Assembly: GCA_026936325.1 (NCBI GenBank) | Contig: JAPTHN010000154.1 | Span: 434,001-498,000 of the forward strand | Reading direction: 5' to 3' | From: Platynereis dumerilii | Lineage: Eukaryota; Annelida; Polychaeta; Phyllodocida; Nereididae | Length of the DNA stretch: 64,000 bases | Part shown: piece by piece, positions 36,001 to 47,103 of the stretch | How positions within the stretch are numbered: position 1 is the stretch's first letter | Layout: each line of letters begins with the position of its first letter | Made by a program: the position numbers and the translations under genes | The notes under the pieces: model-generated | Told to the model about the DNA's origin: nothing | What the model saw: the letters and a program-made list of their open reading frames with translations, nothing else | Database searches by the model: none

Positions 36001-39000
36001 TGGTTGTTGCAGAGTCGTGATCGTTTTAATACTTAACCCGATAGTTAAGTTTTGAGTCAAATTTTGCTTCTAAAACAGGTATTGATAATTGATTTTTTTT
36101 TATTGAAGTGAGCACATAATTTCTAAGAAAAGAAAGAAAACCTCTGTTCATTAAATAAAAAGGAAAATTATAAATTCCAACATAACCAAATGGTTTTACT
36201 TCTTTATAAGCTCTTGTGTAATTTCTAATGCAATTTCATGAGGTTGGTCTGTACAGGTATGTTGATAAATGACTCATGTAGAATAGGGTGTGACTGATTA
36301 GGCTTCTCTTTAGAAGGTGTTATTTGACTTTTCAACACAAGATGTATGGAGCTGTATGGGGTGATGGCAACTTTTGCTAAAATTGTATGTGCTTTTGCTT
36401 GAGGGGTGAAAACTGTCGTTTAATCAAAATTTTGCAACACTTTTCACTTTCTATGTGGTGACCTGGGGGGTTGGTTGTCATCTGAGGCATTCTAAAATGA
36501 TTCTCTGAAAGTTGACAGATCCTGTTTTCACAGTCTGCCATGTTTCTTCCCCCTCCATTCAGGACATAAACGTTCAATATTTTGGCCTGTCACTCCAAAT
36601 ATTAAAGCATGAACTTCAGGAGGCTCCTTCAGCATAATGTATAGAGTCTACCAGAGACAGTTCTCTTTTGGATAATGACTTAACTTATCAAACCATCTTG
36701 AAATACATCTTGAGTGGAGTGTCAACCAACCCCCGATAAATTGATAATTTATGGCTGTATGTACTGCACCATTTGTTGAGCCTTTTAAGGCCTCTCATGC
36801 CCATTGATATGTGTTATTATAAGCATAAAGGGAATATACATGTTGTCATAAGTTATGATGGTTTTTGAAAGCATTTTCCCCTCATGAGCGGTTAGTATGC
36901 AGCTCACGAATTTCATTGAGTCTGTTTTTTGATAGGGCTGCTTAGGCGGTCCGCTTTTTAGGCATTCCTGTCGACTTCAATCGGTCCGCAAAATATGTTT
37001 ACTTAAACGATAGGCTGCGATAGTTGTTGGAGACGCCAGAATGACAACCCAAATAATTAGCCTAATGTGTGGGGCTGATGTTTTGGTGAAAAAGGGAAGA
37101 ATCACACATGGTTAGGTAACTTCTGTAACAATCGGCTGAATGTTCGTCTGCCAGTTGGAACTCCGAAGGTCTCAGAGAGGTCGAATGAAGTCTCGCCGAT
37201 CATGTGACCTCCTGAATTCCACAAGATTTTGCCAGAAACAACATGCTGAGGGAGTGACACCTACCTGCCTATTCCTTGATTCAGCTTGATTGATAGTCAT
37301 CTTAGAATAAAAAGAAGCAAAATCTACAAAAATGAGTTCCTTTCAAACTTTCCTATGTTACTTGGTTGTGTTTCAGCAAGTCTTGAGACTACTTCAAACC
37401 ACTTCAAACTCTTTTGAGGTGTTCATAACCATTAATCATTCCTAAAGACAGATTTTTAGTAACCTTTTTACAAAATAAACAGAGAATAAACAGAGACTAA
37501 ACACAGAAGCACAGTCATTATACTTAACTTTTTTACCTTCAATTTTGTAATAGATACTCCAATTCACTTTCATGAAGGAAAATATTTTCTTTTTTTTTCG
37601 TGGGCAAACATGGCAATGTTGAAAAGCATTAAAAATTAACTTTATGAATTAAAGCTTGTTGTCTGTAGAGTGACGAATTGAAAAAGGAATTCCAAAGATA
37701 ATTGAAAAACAGGAGAAAAGAAACATTCATGGAATTCAAGTATAGTATACTGTATCACACATTTTGATACATATACTTCCAACAGATAATTCCAAGAATC
37801 GCAATATCGCGCACTTGTGCAGCATTACCTTCCTGTTTCATGATCTCGTAAAACTTCAGTAAAAGGCATAATGTAATGGATGTAATAATCCAAGTGACCC
37901 AATGTCTATATAACTTCAAAATATCTAATATATTTTCCTCTAGTCCATGTTGAATAGAATATACTTTTGCTTGCACATGCATGGTGGGGTGTGACGGAGG
38001 GTCTTAATGTTTACCCTCTTTTTGGGGAGCTGTCAGACCCTAAACATCTAGTTGACACAGGCAGGCATCTTGCTGTATTCTTGGAACCTGGGCAAGATGA
38101 GTTTTCAATGGTCCCATGGGCCCCTCCTCAAATAGCTTGAAATTCGAACCCACTTCTTGAATTTCTTTGCTTGCACACAGTTCGGGAGGTTGTCCAAAAC
38201 GCCATGCGAACCGTTCGAGCGTATCTCATTTTGGCGAACACATCTTTTTGTGTATCTTCAACGAGAAAACCCAAAAAAATAGAAATAAAAGGTCCTGTTA
38301 TGGCAATGTTCATGCACCGAGTAAAAGTAAACCCTCCGATTTTAAAGGTCCGTGCAACAACTTGAAAATTGGGGATAAATTCTTCTTATTAAACCCACAG
38401 CTACCCAGTACCCACTCTCTGGACATCACATCTAATTGCGGTTGACTTTGGAGTTTTTTCGACTATCCTGTACCTCGATCTTCAGATTTCAACTTTTTTT
38501 TAGAGGGTTGTGTTGCATGTTGTTCATAAAGATGGCTGAGTTTATGCTATTGTTACTCATACTACTATTTTTATTTAGTGGCAGTAGTCCTAATATTTAT
38601 CATGCATGCAACGATATAGAAGGGATGGCTTGAACTGCAGAAGGAGGGGATGGTTAAAAAATCCAAGGTGCAAAAAGGAGCAGGTACAAAAAGTCAGCAA
38701 TCTCCTGCAAATGAGAGCAATTACACTGGGTTATTGGCAAACAACTTACACACACTTAACATCTTCTACACCGATCCAAAAAGAGTTGAAAAAAGCAAAC
38801 AAAATCACAAATGAGACTGAAAAACAGGAGGAAAAAATTCAAGAAAAAGTCCATAAAACCAACAAACCCAGCAGATACTGGCCCTCTTAATATATTGCTT
38901 GTGTAATTATCACATCAGTTTGCTGTTTAAACAGTTGTGGCTCATTATGTGCAGGAATTTCTCTACTTAACACCGTCTTGAGGAAGCCATATAAATTGTA

Positions 39001-40055
39001 CAGGCTGGATTGAACACGTGTACTGCTTTATAGGTTGGACTGACTGCCAAAAGTTCTGTCAATTCTTAAACTTCTTCTTTATAGACCTATAGTAAAGAAT
39101 GGATAGTTCAGGTGTGAGAGTTTATTATTGATGATATAAGGGGGAGCCTGCAGGAGTCATCGACTAGTTACATTTTCTGCTTGCCAATCAAGGGTGTTTT
39201 GCCTTTCCATTTCAGTGAAAATTTAACAATCTCAGCTTCAAGTATTAGCTTCAAAACAACTGAATTTATAGAGCCTAAAATTGATGGCACTCCAGTCATT
39301 TGAGTATCAGAATACAGTTGTACATGTAACTGAGGTGTAGTAATACCATGATTATGTGACATCACATGGTGACATCACAATAGAACTCCCACTAGGGGGC
39401 TCTGTAGCATGTTGTTGAGGTTGTCATCAATACTGTCATTATGCTAATTAGAGTCATTACATGTAATACTGACAAAAAGAAAAAGCTTGATGGCTTGCCC
39501 TTATGGTTTCAGACATATTTTTGGTGTTTGTCTATTATTATTAAATCTCTGAGAAGTTATAAAACAGATTTAGATCTGTTTATTCTTTTTCCAAGACTTT
39601 TGATGCCATTTATTCCAATTTTTTTAATCGTCATAAATCTTTGAGACAGATTTATTGGAACGTGTTTTCTTCTCCGTTTCAAAAAGTTCTATAATTTATT
39701 TCGAATTTATTTCATTTTCACACCTACAGTCTGATTAACACTAGAAACACAAAGGCTGCAGACATATACCTTTCCACAGTCAGGTTCCAGGAGACATTTA
39801 AGATGAAAACCAATTACAAATGACATCCAGTGGCTTCTAGTCTGCTTCCAGTGGAGTAGATTTCAGCATGGCCCAAGAATGATGGCCTGTCTCTCATGGT
39901 GTATGGTTGAAATGTTGTGGTGTAACTCTAGCCTTCATTAAAGACATAAACTAGAGATTATAAATGTCCTGTAGACTTTCCTCACTCATCCATAGGCCAT
40001 TTCAACATTGCAACTTTCTCATACATCTTTTCAAGGTATTCAGAACTCTTGAGTG
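33049..40055. other. Long stretch without recognised gene
   Basis: Low-complexity CAGACA words continue to about 33190. A perfect-length triple tandem of GAGAATCTCRY lies at 35053-35085. Minus frames at 35542-35995 (92 and 116 codons) and plus frames at 38167-38890 are Lys/Ser/Thr-rich or AT-driven with no recognised domain. CpG is locally higher at 36890-37240 and 38160-38350. Nothing here supports a gene call. Confidence 0.4.
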
Positions 40056-40189
40056 CAGGGGCAGATCTAGGATGATAGAGGAGGGGGGGGGGGCTGGTTC
40101 AGACTAGTCAATTGAATATGGTTTATTATAAATATTTGCAACATATACCTAAGTAAAAATTGCTATCATCCAGTGAATATCCACCCCTG
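40056..40189. mobile_element. CAGGGGC-ended MITE, short copy
   Basis: The 134-bp element starts CAGGGGCAGATCTAGGAT followed by a G-run (GAGGGGGGGGGGG) and ends GAATATCCACCCCTG. The ends form an imperfect inverted repeat and match the ends of the 21894-22231 element. It is hAT-like by its end sequence, which is knowledge of the type rather than proof; no 8-bp duplication is visible. Confidence 0.55.
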
Positions 40190-40867
40190 TTAATTGATGA
40201 AAGATGCAGTCAAATGTTGAACTATTCCAAACTTCCAAAATTGTTTCTTAGTTTCCTGTGCATCAACTTCTTATAATACTTACCAAGGCCTTTACATCAA
40301 TCATAATCTCTAAAGAGATTTAGAAAAGTTTAGATAATGGTGAAAAATTGCTGCTGGCATTTCAGGTATCCCTAGTATCAATTTTGTGAATTGCTTTCAG
40401 CAAGCAATGAGGGAACTATTTGAGAATTATTTGGGAATTATTGTGATGGCCAAAGCAGTTACTTCAGCCCATCCCACATCATTGCGGCAATTGTGAAGAC
40501 CATGTATCACAGTAAAGCCTCTACTGCAGGAGAATTATAGTACCTGTTTTTTTTTCCCAGATTCCTTTTTTTTGCATCCCTTATCACAACCCTTCGTGTG
40601 GTTCTCATAACCAGAATGTGTGAGGCAATTGAGGTGTAGTATATTTTTGTGTGTATGTGTGTGTGTTGTTGTTTTTTTCTCTCAATTTTATGGCTGTGTA
40701 GAAGTTAGGGCAGAGGAGATTGTGGAGAGGATGAATTAATGATGGAGAAGGAACATATAAGCATATCAAGGATGAATTTAGATTGATGCCAATCAAATAA
40801 TCAATCCGCCAATCAACAAATTTCAGCTGCCAATAGATTTCTTTCGACTGTGTTCGTAGACATCTGT

Positions 40868-41087
40868 GAAATCACTGCAGGTCTAGTGCATAAGATGTTC
40901 GACTGGTATGCGCATGGTCGTGGGTTCAAATCCCCGTCACGGCATGGAGCAACTGTCAAGGATCTAATTGTAAATTTCGGCCGAGCTCATACTCAGAGTC
41001 ATAGGAGGATGGCAGGTGTTAAACCCATAGATTTACATTTAGGTCTTATCCTTTACATTGAAACTGGCCAATTTGTCACAGAGAGAA
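40868..41087 (+). mobile_element. tRNA-derived SINE
   Basis: The head reads GTGCATAAGATGTTCGACTGG, then CGCATGGTCGTGGGTTCAAATCC with B-box GGTTCAAATCC at 40923-40933 and CCCGTCACGGCA after it. The body contains AGGATGGCAGGTGTTAAACCC, like the GATGAGACGTTAAACC-type block common in animal tRNA SINEs. It differs from family A. The head does not make a complete tRNA cloverleaf, so a functional tRNA gene is rejected. Confidence 0.6.
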
Positions 41088-41362
41088 CATGAAGATGTGT
41101 AATCAATGGTGGAGATATGACTCATAGCTCTAGACAACAGTCATATTCCTATCTCAGCAAGAATATGGACAGTCTTGAGTCTTAATCATCACTCTGATTA
41201 TTTTGGATTACTGGAGTCTCCTTTAATATAAAATTGGTATATATAGAATGTTAGACGTTGGCCTAACTGTTTTGCCCTGCCTATAGACCTGTAGGTAGAG
41301 TGTACAATCGTGCCTTCAGCTCACTACCACCTCTCACCAGACCCTTACTACTCAGCCACATG

Positions 41363-41552
41363 CACTCTAAAAAATGTCGGGACAAAATTGGTTTTTTAGA
41401 TTCAAAATGGTTTTTTGAAAAACCAAATTTTCAATGCAAAACCAAAATGGATTTTTAAAAAAATCCATTTTGGTTTTTTGCATTGAAATTTGGTTTTTCA
41501 AAAAACCATTTTGAATCTAAAAAACCAATTTTGTCTGGAATTTTTTAGAGTG
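41363..41552. mobile_element. Palindromic MITE, CACTCTAAAAAAT family copy 2
   Basis: This 190-bp element is nearly identical to 13677-13865, differing by a few single-base changes in homopolymer runs. It shares the same end asymmetry (ATGTCGGGAC on the left, TTGTCTGGAA on the right). It is flanked by TG on both sides, compatible with a 2-bp duplication of different sequence from the TA of copy 1. The high similarity implies recent spread. Confidence 0.92.
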
Positions 41553-41672
41553 TGGTGATCAAAGTAAAGTTGTTCTTTGCAGCAACAATTATTGGCTGTC
41601 TATAGCCACGAAACAAGGAAATTCTGGATTCAAAGGAACATACTAACAAACATTAGATGATTGTTTTGCACT

Positions 41673-41684
41673 TGTGACGTCACA
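41673..41684. promoter_or_regulatory. CRE-like palindrome TGTGACGTCACA
   Basis: A perfect 12-bp palindrome contains the full CREB/ATF consensus TGACGTCA. No neighbouring gene was identified, so no function can be assigned. Confidence 0.3.
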
Positions 41685-44292
41685 GAGGATGGAAGATCAA
41701 AGAGAGGGCATCACAGTGGGTTGCCAGCTAGGCTTGTTCCCATCATATACACGGTTGCTACACTAACCAGGTTGGATATGACCAGCTGCACCTGGATATA
41801 TAGTTCACAGAACAGGCCTGAAAACTGAGGTGCATAGTCCACATTACTTGTTGCATTTATTCTGGCAATTTGTCTGCCTTGGTATTGCAGTTCTAGAATA
41901 ATTAGTCTTAACAAAATATTAGATTCAAGTTGATCATTTTGCCTTTCGATGGCAATATATAGTAATTTTCCAACGAGGATTATAGACTGTAGGGTTATTG
42001 TAGCTATCATTGACTTCAGAGTGTCTTCTTTGTGACAATGAAGTCTAAATAATAATGCTTTCAGATTAATTTTGCTGTCTCTCGTTTATTCCTTTTTGGC
42101 AATCTTTTGGGGAGAGAAGTAAAATTGGTGCAAAAAATAAATCCTTTCAGTCAACCTGACTGTGGAATGATATATGTCTGGAATTGTCTATGGTTCCATT
42201 AAATCCAACATTCTCACCATCAAATCATTTTTTTAACAACATGACTTGCTTTACCTTACTTCTTTGAAAATGATATCAGATGGAGAAAATGCAGTCGAAT
42301 CACGTACAACGTATTACATATCAATTTTATGATAAATCGTGCCCGTACGACAGACTACGTTGACTTTTATTTTGTCATAGATCTATTTTATTTCTGTATT
42401 CCTCTTATTTCAGTACATTACATAGTATCTGTCATCTGTAGTGTCAACAATTACTCAAAGTGAATGCTCCTGACTGTCAAATATGTCTATGTATTTGCTT
42501 AGGTATTATTCTTGATGAAATCTAATGACCAAAAAAGTACTGGCCGTTGGGTAAACACTGCTTTGTGCAAATCCCACCAATGAAAAGAGCCACCTTTCAT
42601 TTGTTAATGCCAGAAACAGTTATATTGTGAGGTATTTATCTGTCCCTATAAGATTTCAGTTTGGTTTCGTACAAGTCAGGCAGGAATGGCACAGACATGA
42701 ACATATTATGAAGGTTTTTATGAAGGGCCATGTTTTATATTACACAGAGGGCATTGGGGTCTGCAGTTCATACAAACTCCTACAAGCCAACTGTCACTCA
42801 ATGAAGAGCTTATAGACTTTGAGAAAGAATTCGAGAAAGCGATTGCTCAATGTCGAATGCTCGGTGGTAATCTACAGAAATCTGAATGTAACTTTTAATC
42901 ACACACTTCAACTCCCCCATACAAGCCACAAGCCCCCATCTACTGTTATGATCTTTTGAAAGGACATGTCACAAGTCATCGCCTTTCTATTGGCTTTTCA
43001 AACCCTCCATGTTTTCAAGTGAAGCTCATATTGGCTGTATGAAGGTAAATCATGTTTGGTATGCCCCTCTACAAATGCCTCTTTATAAGTCTTTATAAGC
43101 CATTTTTCTTTTTCTTGTGATGTCCCTTTTTGTAAAGATTGCTGTTGACAGCCAGTAATAACAGTTAACAAATAGGATTCTGTCAATGCAAGAAGCTTCT
43201 CCTTTTACAATTTCAGAAGGAAAATGAAAAATTACATATCGCAGTGATGTTTTGAGAAACTTGACCATTTTAAACAAGCTCGCTAATAATTATGTGATAT
43301 CCTTAGCCTTGGTAACTGGGCAAAATGGTGGCAAGTGACAAATTACTGTTTTTTTATTATTTTTTATTAAGGTTAAGTTTCAAATGGCTTCGTTTGCAAC
43401 ATTATTCAGACGAATTCTCCTCATTTACTTTCTCTAAAATATAACTTTTGAACCGGAAGTTGTACATTGGAAATACTGAACACACATATACTTCCTTTAC
43501 ATGTTAGAGCCTCTTTATGAATCTTGTATTGTACTGATGCTGTATATGTTTTTGGTGCTAACCTGTGAGGCTTATGGTCCACATTCCACCATGATGAACT
43601 AAAGGGCATACTTTCATGCCTAACTTTTTTTTAAACTTGATTTTGACAAGAGAGTGAATTGTCAGGTGAAGAGTTTGTTTCATATGTTGCCAAGGTAACC
43701 ATGTTTACAAGGTGACCAAGCAAGTTGTTTGTCCATGGTCAGTTCTGGACACTCTTTGGTATTGTTGTGGTTTTTAAAATTGTAATTTGTCTTTAGTTTG
43801 ACACATCCTTTGACGAAACTGAAAAAGGCCGAACAATTATGTAGGCGAATGTGTGCATTGTAACAATTTTTTAACTATACACGTCAAGAGATTTCAGCAC
43901 ATTTTTTTGGACTTTGAAAATTATATATGCTTCGTCTATTGTCATTCATTCATGAACGGTCAGTGTTTGAAAACTGTATTTCGACAGATTCAATTTCCAA
44001 AGGTAAGAAACGATTTGGAAGATGTGACCTTTTTTTTCTAAAAGGTTGGTTAGCAGATCCAAAAGATTTGTAGGTCAATTGCCTTTTCTGCTATAGTATA
44101 GATCCAGCGTTCAATTACTCAATAGAAGGCATACTATTTTAACTTCCTTAGCGATGCACCCTTGGCATTCCGATGATGTTAAATGAGATATTGGTAGTTC
44201 CCAGAGTTTTCATGTAAAGAGCCTGACAATGTTATAGGTAAGTGTACAAAACTTGGTACATGTAGCAGCAAAATAGGATCCTAAGTCCCTGC
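41685..44292. other. Stretch without recognised gene
   Basis: Short frames only. A CCAAAG-GTAAGA donor-like site at about 43998-44007 ends a 50-codon AT-rich frame, but no good acceptor or domain supports it. Confidence 0.4.
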
Positions 44293-44300
44293 ATCATTAC

Positions 44301-44560
44301 CATAGAAATACATAGAACGGACATGAGGCTGTTTGATGCCACCTCAAGGTGAGGTCACCAAATCCGCCATATTGGAACTGCCCTGAGACATGACGTCACA
44401 ATAGACTGATTATGATGTGATGTCATGCCATTGTTATAAGTGACATCACAGTTACTGGTGACGTCATGGTCCATTGTGCCAGTATTCAGGGCAGTTCCAA
44501 GATGGTGGATTTGGTTGCTTCATCTGCCTGAGCCTCATGTCCCTTCTATGTATTTCTATG
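44301..44560. mobile_element. hAT-like MITE with 8-bp target-site duplication
   Basis: The 260-bp element is bounded by exact copies of ATCATTAC (44293-44300 and 44561-44568). Its ends are inverted repeats: CATAGAAATACATAGAA at the left and TTCTATGTATTTCTATG at the right. Pairing continues inward through GGACATGAGGCT, CCAAATCC and TTGGAACTGCCCTGA blocks, so much of the element folds back on itself. An 8-bp duplication is typical of the hAT superfamily. Each arm contains a full CRE (TGACGTCA at 44391-44398 and 44459-44466). No coding capacity. Confidence 0.93.
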
Positions 44561-44568
44561 ATCATTAC

Positions 44569-47015
44569 CATACCTTATATCTCATGTTACCTGTATCTAT
44601 CTTTTCCAATTCCATATTTGGCAGAAGGTTTCATTAATGCTTCTATGTTCCAATTGGCCATGAAGTCATGTTTACATGAATTGACCAACATGTGCACACA
44701 CCAAATTTACATGTATACATTATGTGATCCAAAAAGAGGCAGTAACATTCCAAGTTGCAGCAATCCACAGCTAAGGTAACTGTATCATGTAATTACTAAG
44801 TTAAAAGCCAAGGTGGATTTTCAGCAGTAGGTGGTCCAGAGATCATGGCTGTGTTAGTAATTATTTGTTTCAAGTGCTTGGTTAGCTGACGAGTGCTAAT
44901 GGTTCTAGTTTCTCAAACCATAAGGTTCACCACTCTTTGGTCATAAACTTGAAGGGAGTTCATGTTTATTTCACCCTAGAGTGTTGTTAGAAGTGTTGGG
45001 ATACCTGTGAATCACTGTGATTACCTGTACACGTGTTTTCAAAAGGTGCTGACGTGTAAATTAAAATTCTAATTAAGTTCTTCACACCTCCTGACTAAAT
45101 TTAAGATTTCCTGTAAATTTATCTCCAGCAATATAACAACACAATGAAGTCAGTGCATGCATGTACTGTTTTGCACTCACCAACAGAAGACTTATCACTG
45201 AATGTCAGAGGACAAATTTCATGACTTTAAGAGGGCTTTCGATCCTCTTTGATGTGGCTGATTAAATCAACAAGAGGAAATCTGGTGTTTAGATGTCCTT
45301 CCTGCTATCAAATATGATCAAGCCACCTTTTAAATATATACAGGTTACCATATGCAGGGTGCTAGGCCAAGCATAGGAACACAGACGAGTCCAGTTGCAA
45401 GAATAGAGCCCCTTTTAAAGAAATGAAGAGTTATTCTAAAATCCAAAGCTTTGGCAAGATCCATAAATTGTGCAAACGGATCGAATGGCCCATGAGGGTG
45501 GCCACCTGCTATAATCAAATATGTCTCAGGTCATTTTAGGGACTCCCTGAGTGGTTTGCACGCAGTTTAATGCTACTCAATCTCCAGATTGTAATGCAAT
45601 GCTTCAGATTATAAAATAAATGGAATTGCTGACGCGCTTCGGGATTTTTCGCTATAAAAGAACGCATTGTTTGATATCAACTGAAATGTCTTACAGGTAG
45701 CAATTTGTAGAAATGTCACTTTTTAAAACTCCAACTTCTAAACTTAAAGTTAAATATCACCTTATATATTTACATGTATAAATTCATTTGAAAAGAAGTC
45801 ACAGTGCGGCTTGAGCTGCTCGAATGAGTTCGTGACAAACGCGACAGGGCTTGATTTGGTTTGAACATTTCTGATTATACCAAATATTTCGCAAACAACA
45901 TAATCTTTCTGCAATACAAATAATTATATCTTATAAAGGAAAAAAAGTACCCTGCAGGACAGACAGCGCCTTCGGACCTTCAAGTGTGAAGAAGGAACGG
46001 TTGTCCATTGCAGGTCTCTGTCGCAGTTTGAAAGGGAAAATAATATGCAAACTTTCAAATCATTTGGAAGAGTTCAAAGCTCTACCACATCTTCAGACTG
46101 TATGACTGTATGTGAGCAATTTAGCAGTGAATCGTCGTCGCAATCGTTGCATTCCCACTTTATGCTTTCTGGTGTACGACTGTATGTAAGTGGCTCCGCG
46201 TTTCGCGAGTGCTCTCATCTGTTCCAACTTGTGCATGTCTACAGCAATGATTGATTAGCAGAGAAGTCAACCATCCTAGCAGAATAATTACTTGTCATAT
46301 TCTGGAGTCATGTTACATCATATTTGTCATCTGAGCTTCTTCAGAATGGCATCATCGCATGCCTTGGTGGTTGTGTTTAGTTTTTTAAACAATTTTAGAT
46401 CATAAAGATCTGGCTCTGCTGAGTTAGAGAGTGTTTGCAATTTAGCATGGTTACACTTGAAATTGTGTGATATACTAATAAAGCCAGACTTATACATGTC
46501 ATAATCATATAACCGCAACCGGCTATGATTTTCTAAGGTCTGACACAGTACAATGAAACATACATAACCTTTTGAAGCATGTTAAATTGTATTATCTGAG
46601 AAACTGTCCAAAAATGAAATTCTGATTGCATATTTGATTCTGGATTGTTTAATCAAGTACATTTACTGGTACATAAAAAGACATATGGTATTTGAATACA
46701 TCTTGGCTCCGGTCAATTGTCAGCGCGTGTGAGGGTTGAGACCGTAGAGAGATCGAAAGTCCTCGACATGTTTCATATTTACCAACATAATTTACAAGTA
46801 TGTGCAATGTATTTTCTTAAGGCAAAACAATGTGTGGAGCCAACAAACAATTTACCTTATCATATCTAACTCCACCACACTTATGTTTACATAATCATAC
46901 ACCCTGTGGGTTATTGCTCTTAGTAAAGACTTTGACACAGGTTGGATTATTTTGATAATCAGTGTTTTTCTGTTTATGGAACTTATGGACATCACCACGA
47001 AAGATTTAATGAGCC
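44569..47015. other. Stretch without recognised gene; CpG-richer patch near 46.1 kb
   Basis: A plus frame open from about 45937 to 46256 (ATG at 46045, 69 codons from there) lies in a CpG-richer patch and contains a TAT-GTAAGT donor-like site near 46187. It is Ser-rich with no recognised domain. The rest is AT-rich and featureless. Confidence 0.35.
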
Positions 47016-47103
47016 AAAGTCACCATGAGGTCAGAAGGGCAATTGTAGGTCAAAAGGTCAACTCAGGTCACACCAGGTAGGTCATTCAAGGTCACTGTGA
47101 CCC
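47016..47103 (+). promoter_or_regulatory. Dense cluster of AGGTCA half-sites with ERE-like palindrome
   Basis: Exact AGGTCA hexamers start at 47028, 47047, 47055, 47065, 47079 and 47089, and TGACCC follows at 47098-47103. Spacings give DR2 (47047/47055), DR4 (47055/47065) and DR4 (47079/47089). AGGTCA-CTG-TGACCC at 47089-47103 is one base off the palindromic estrogen-response element, and TCAAGGTCA at 47086-47094 is the extended SF-1/ERR half-site. The pattern suits a nuclear-receptor enhancer, or a decayed tandem repeat of an AGGTCA-bearing unit. Confidence 0.35.

Noticed and set aside
38606-38890. 94-codon Lys-rich frame, considered as a LINE or coiled-coil remnant
   Set aside because: Overlapping frames are equally open and the sequence is driven by A-rich codons; no family match.
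40868-40950. Functional tRNA gene
   Set aside because: The B-box is good but the acceptor and T stems do not pair fully, and a SINE-type body follows.
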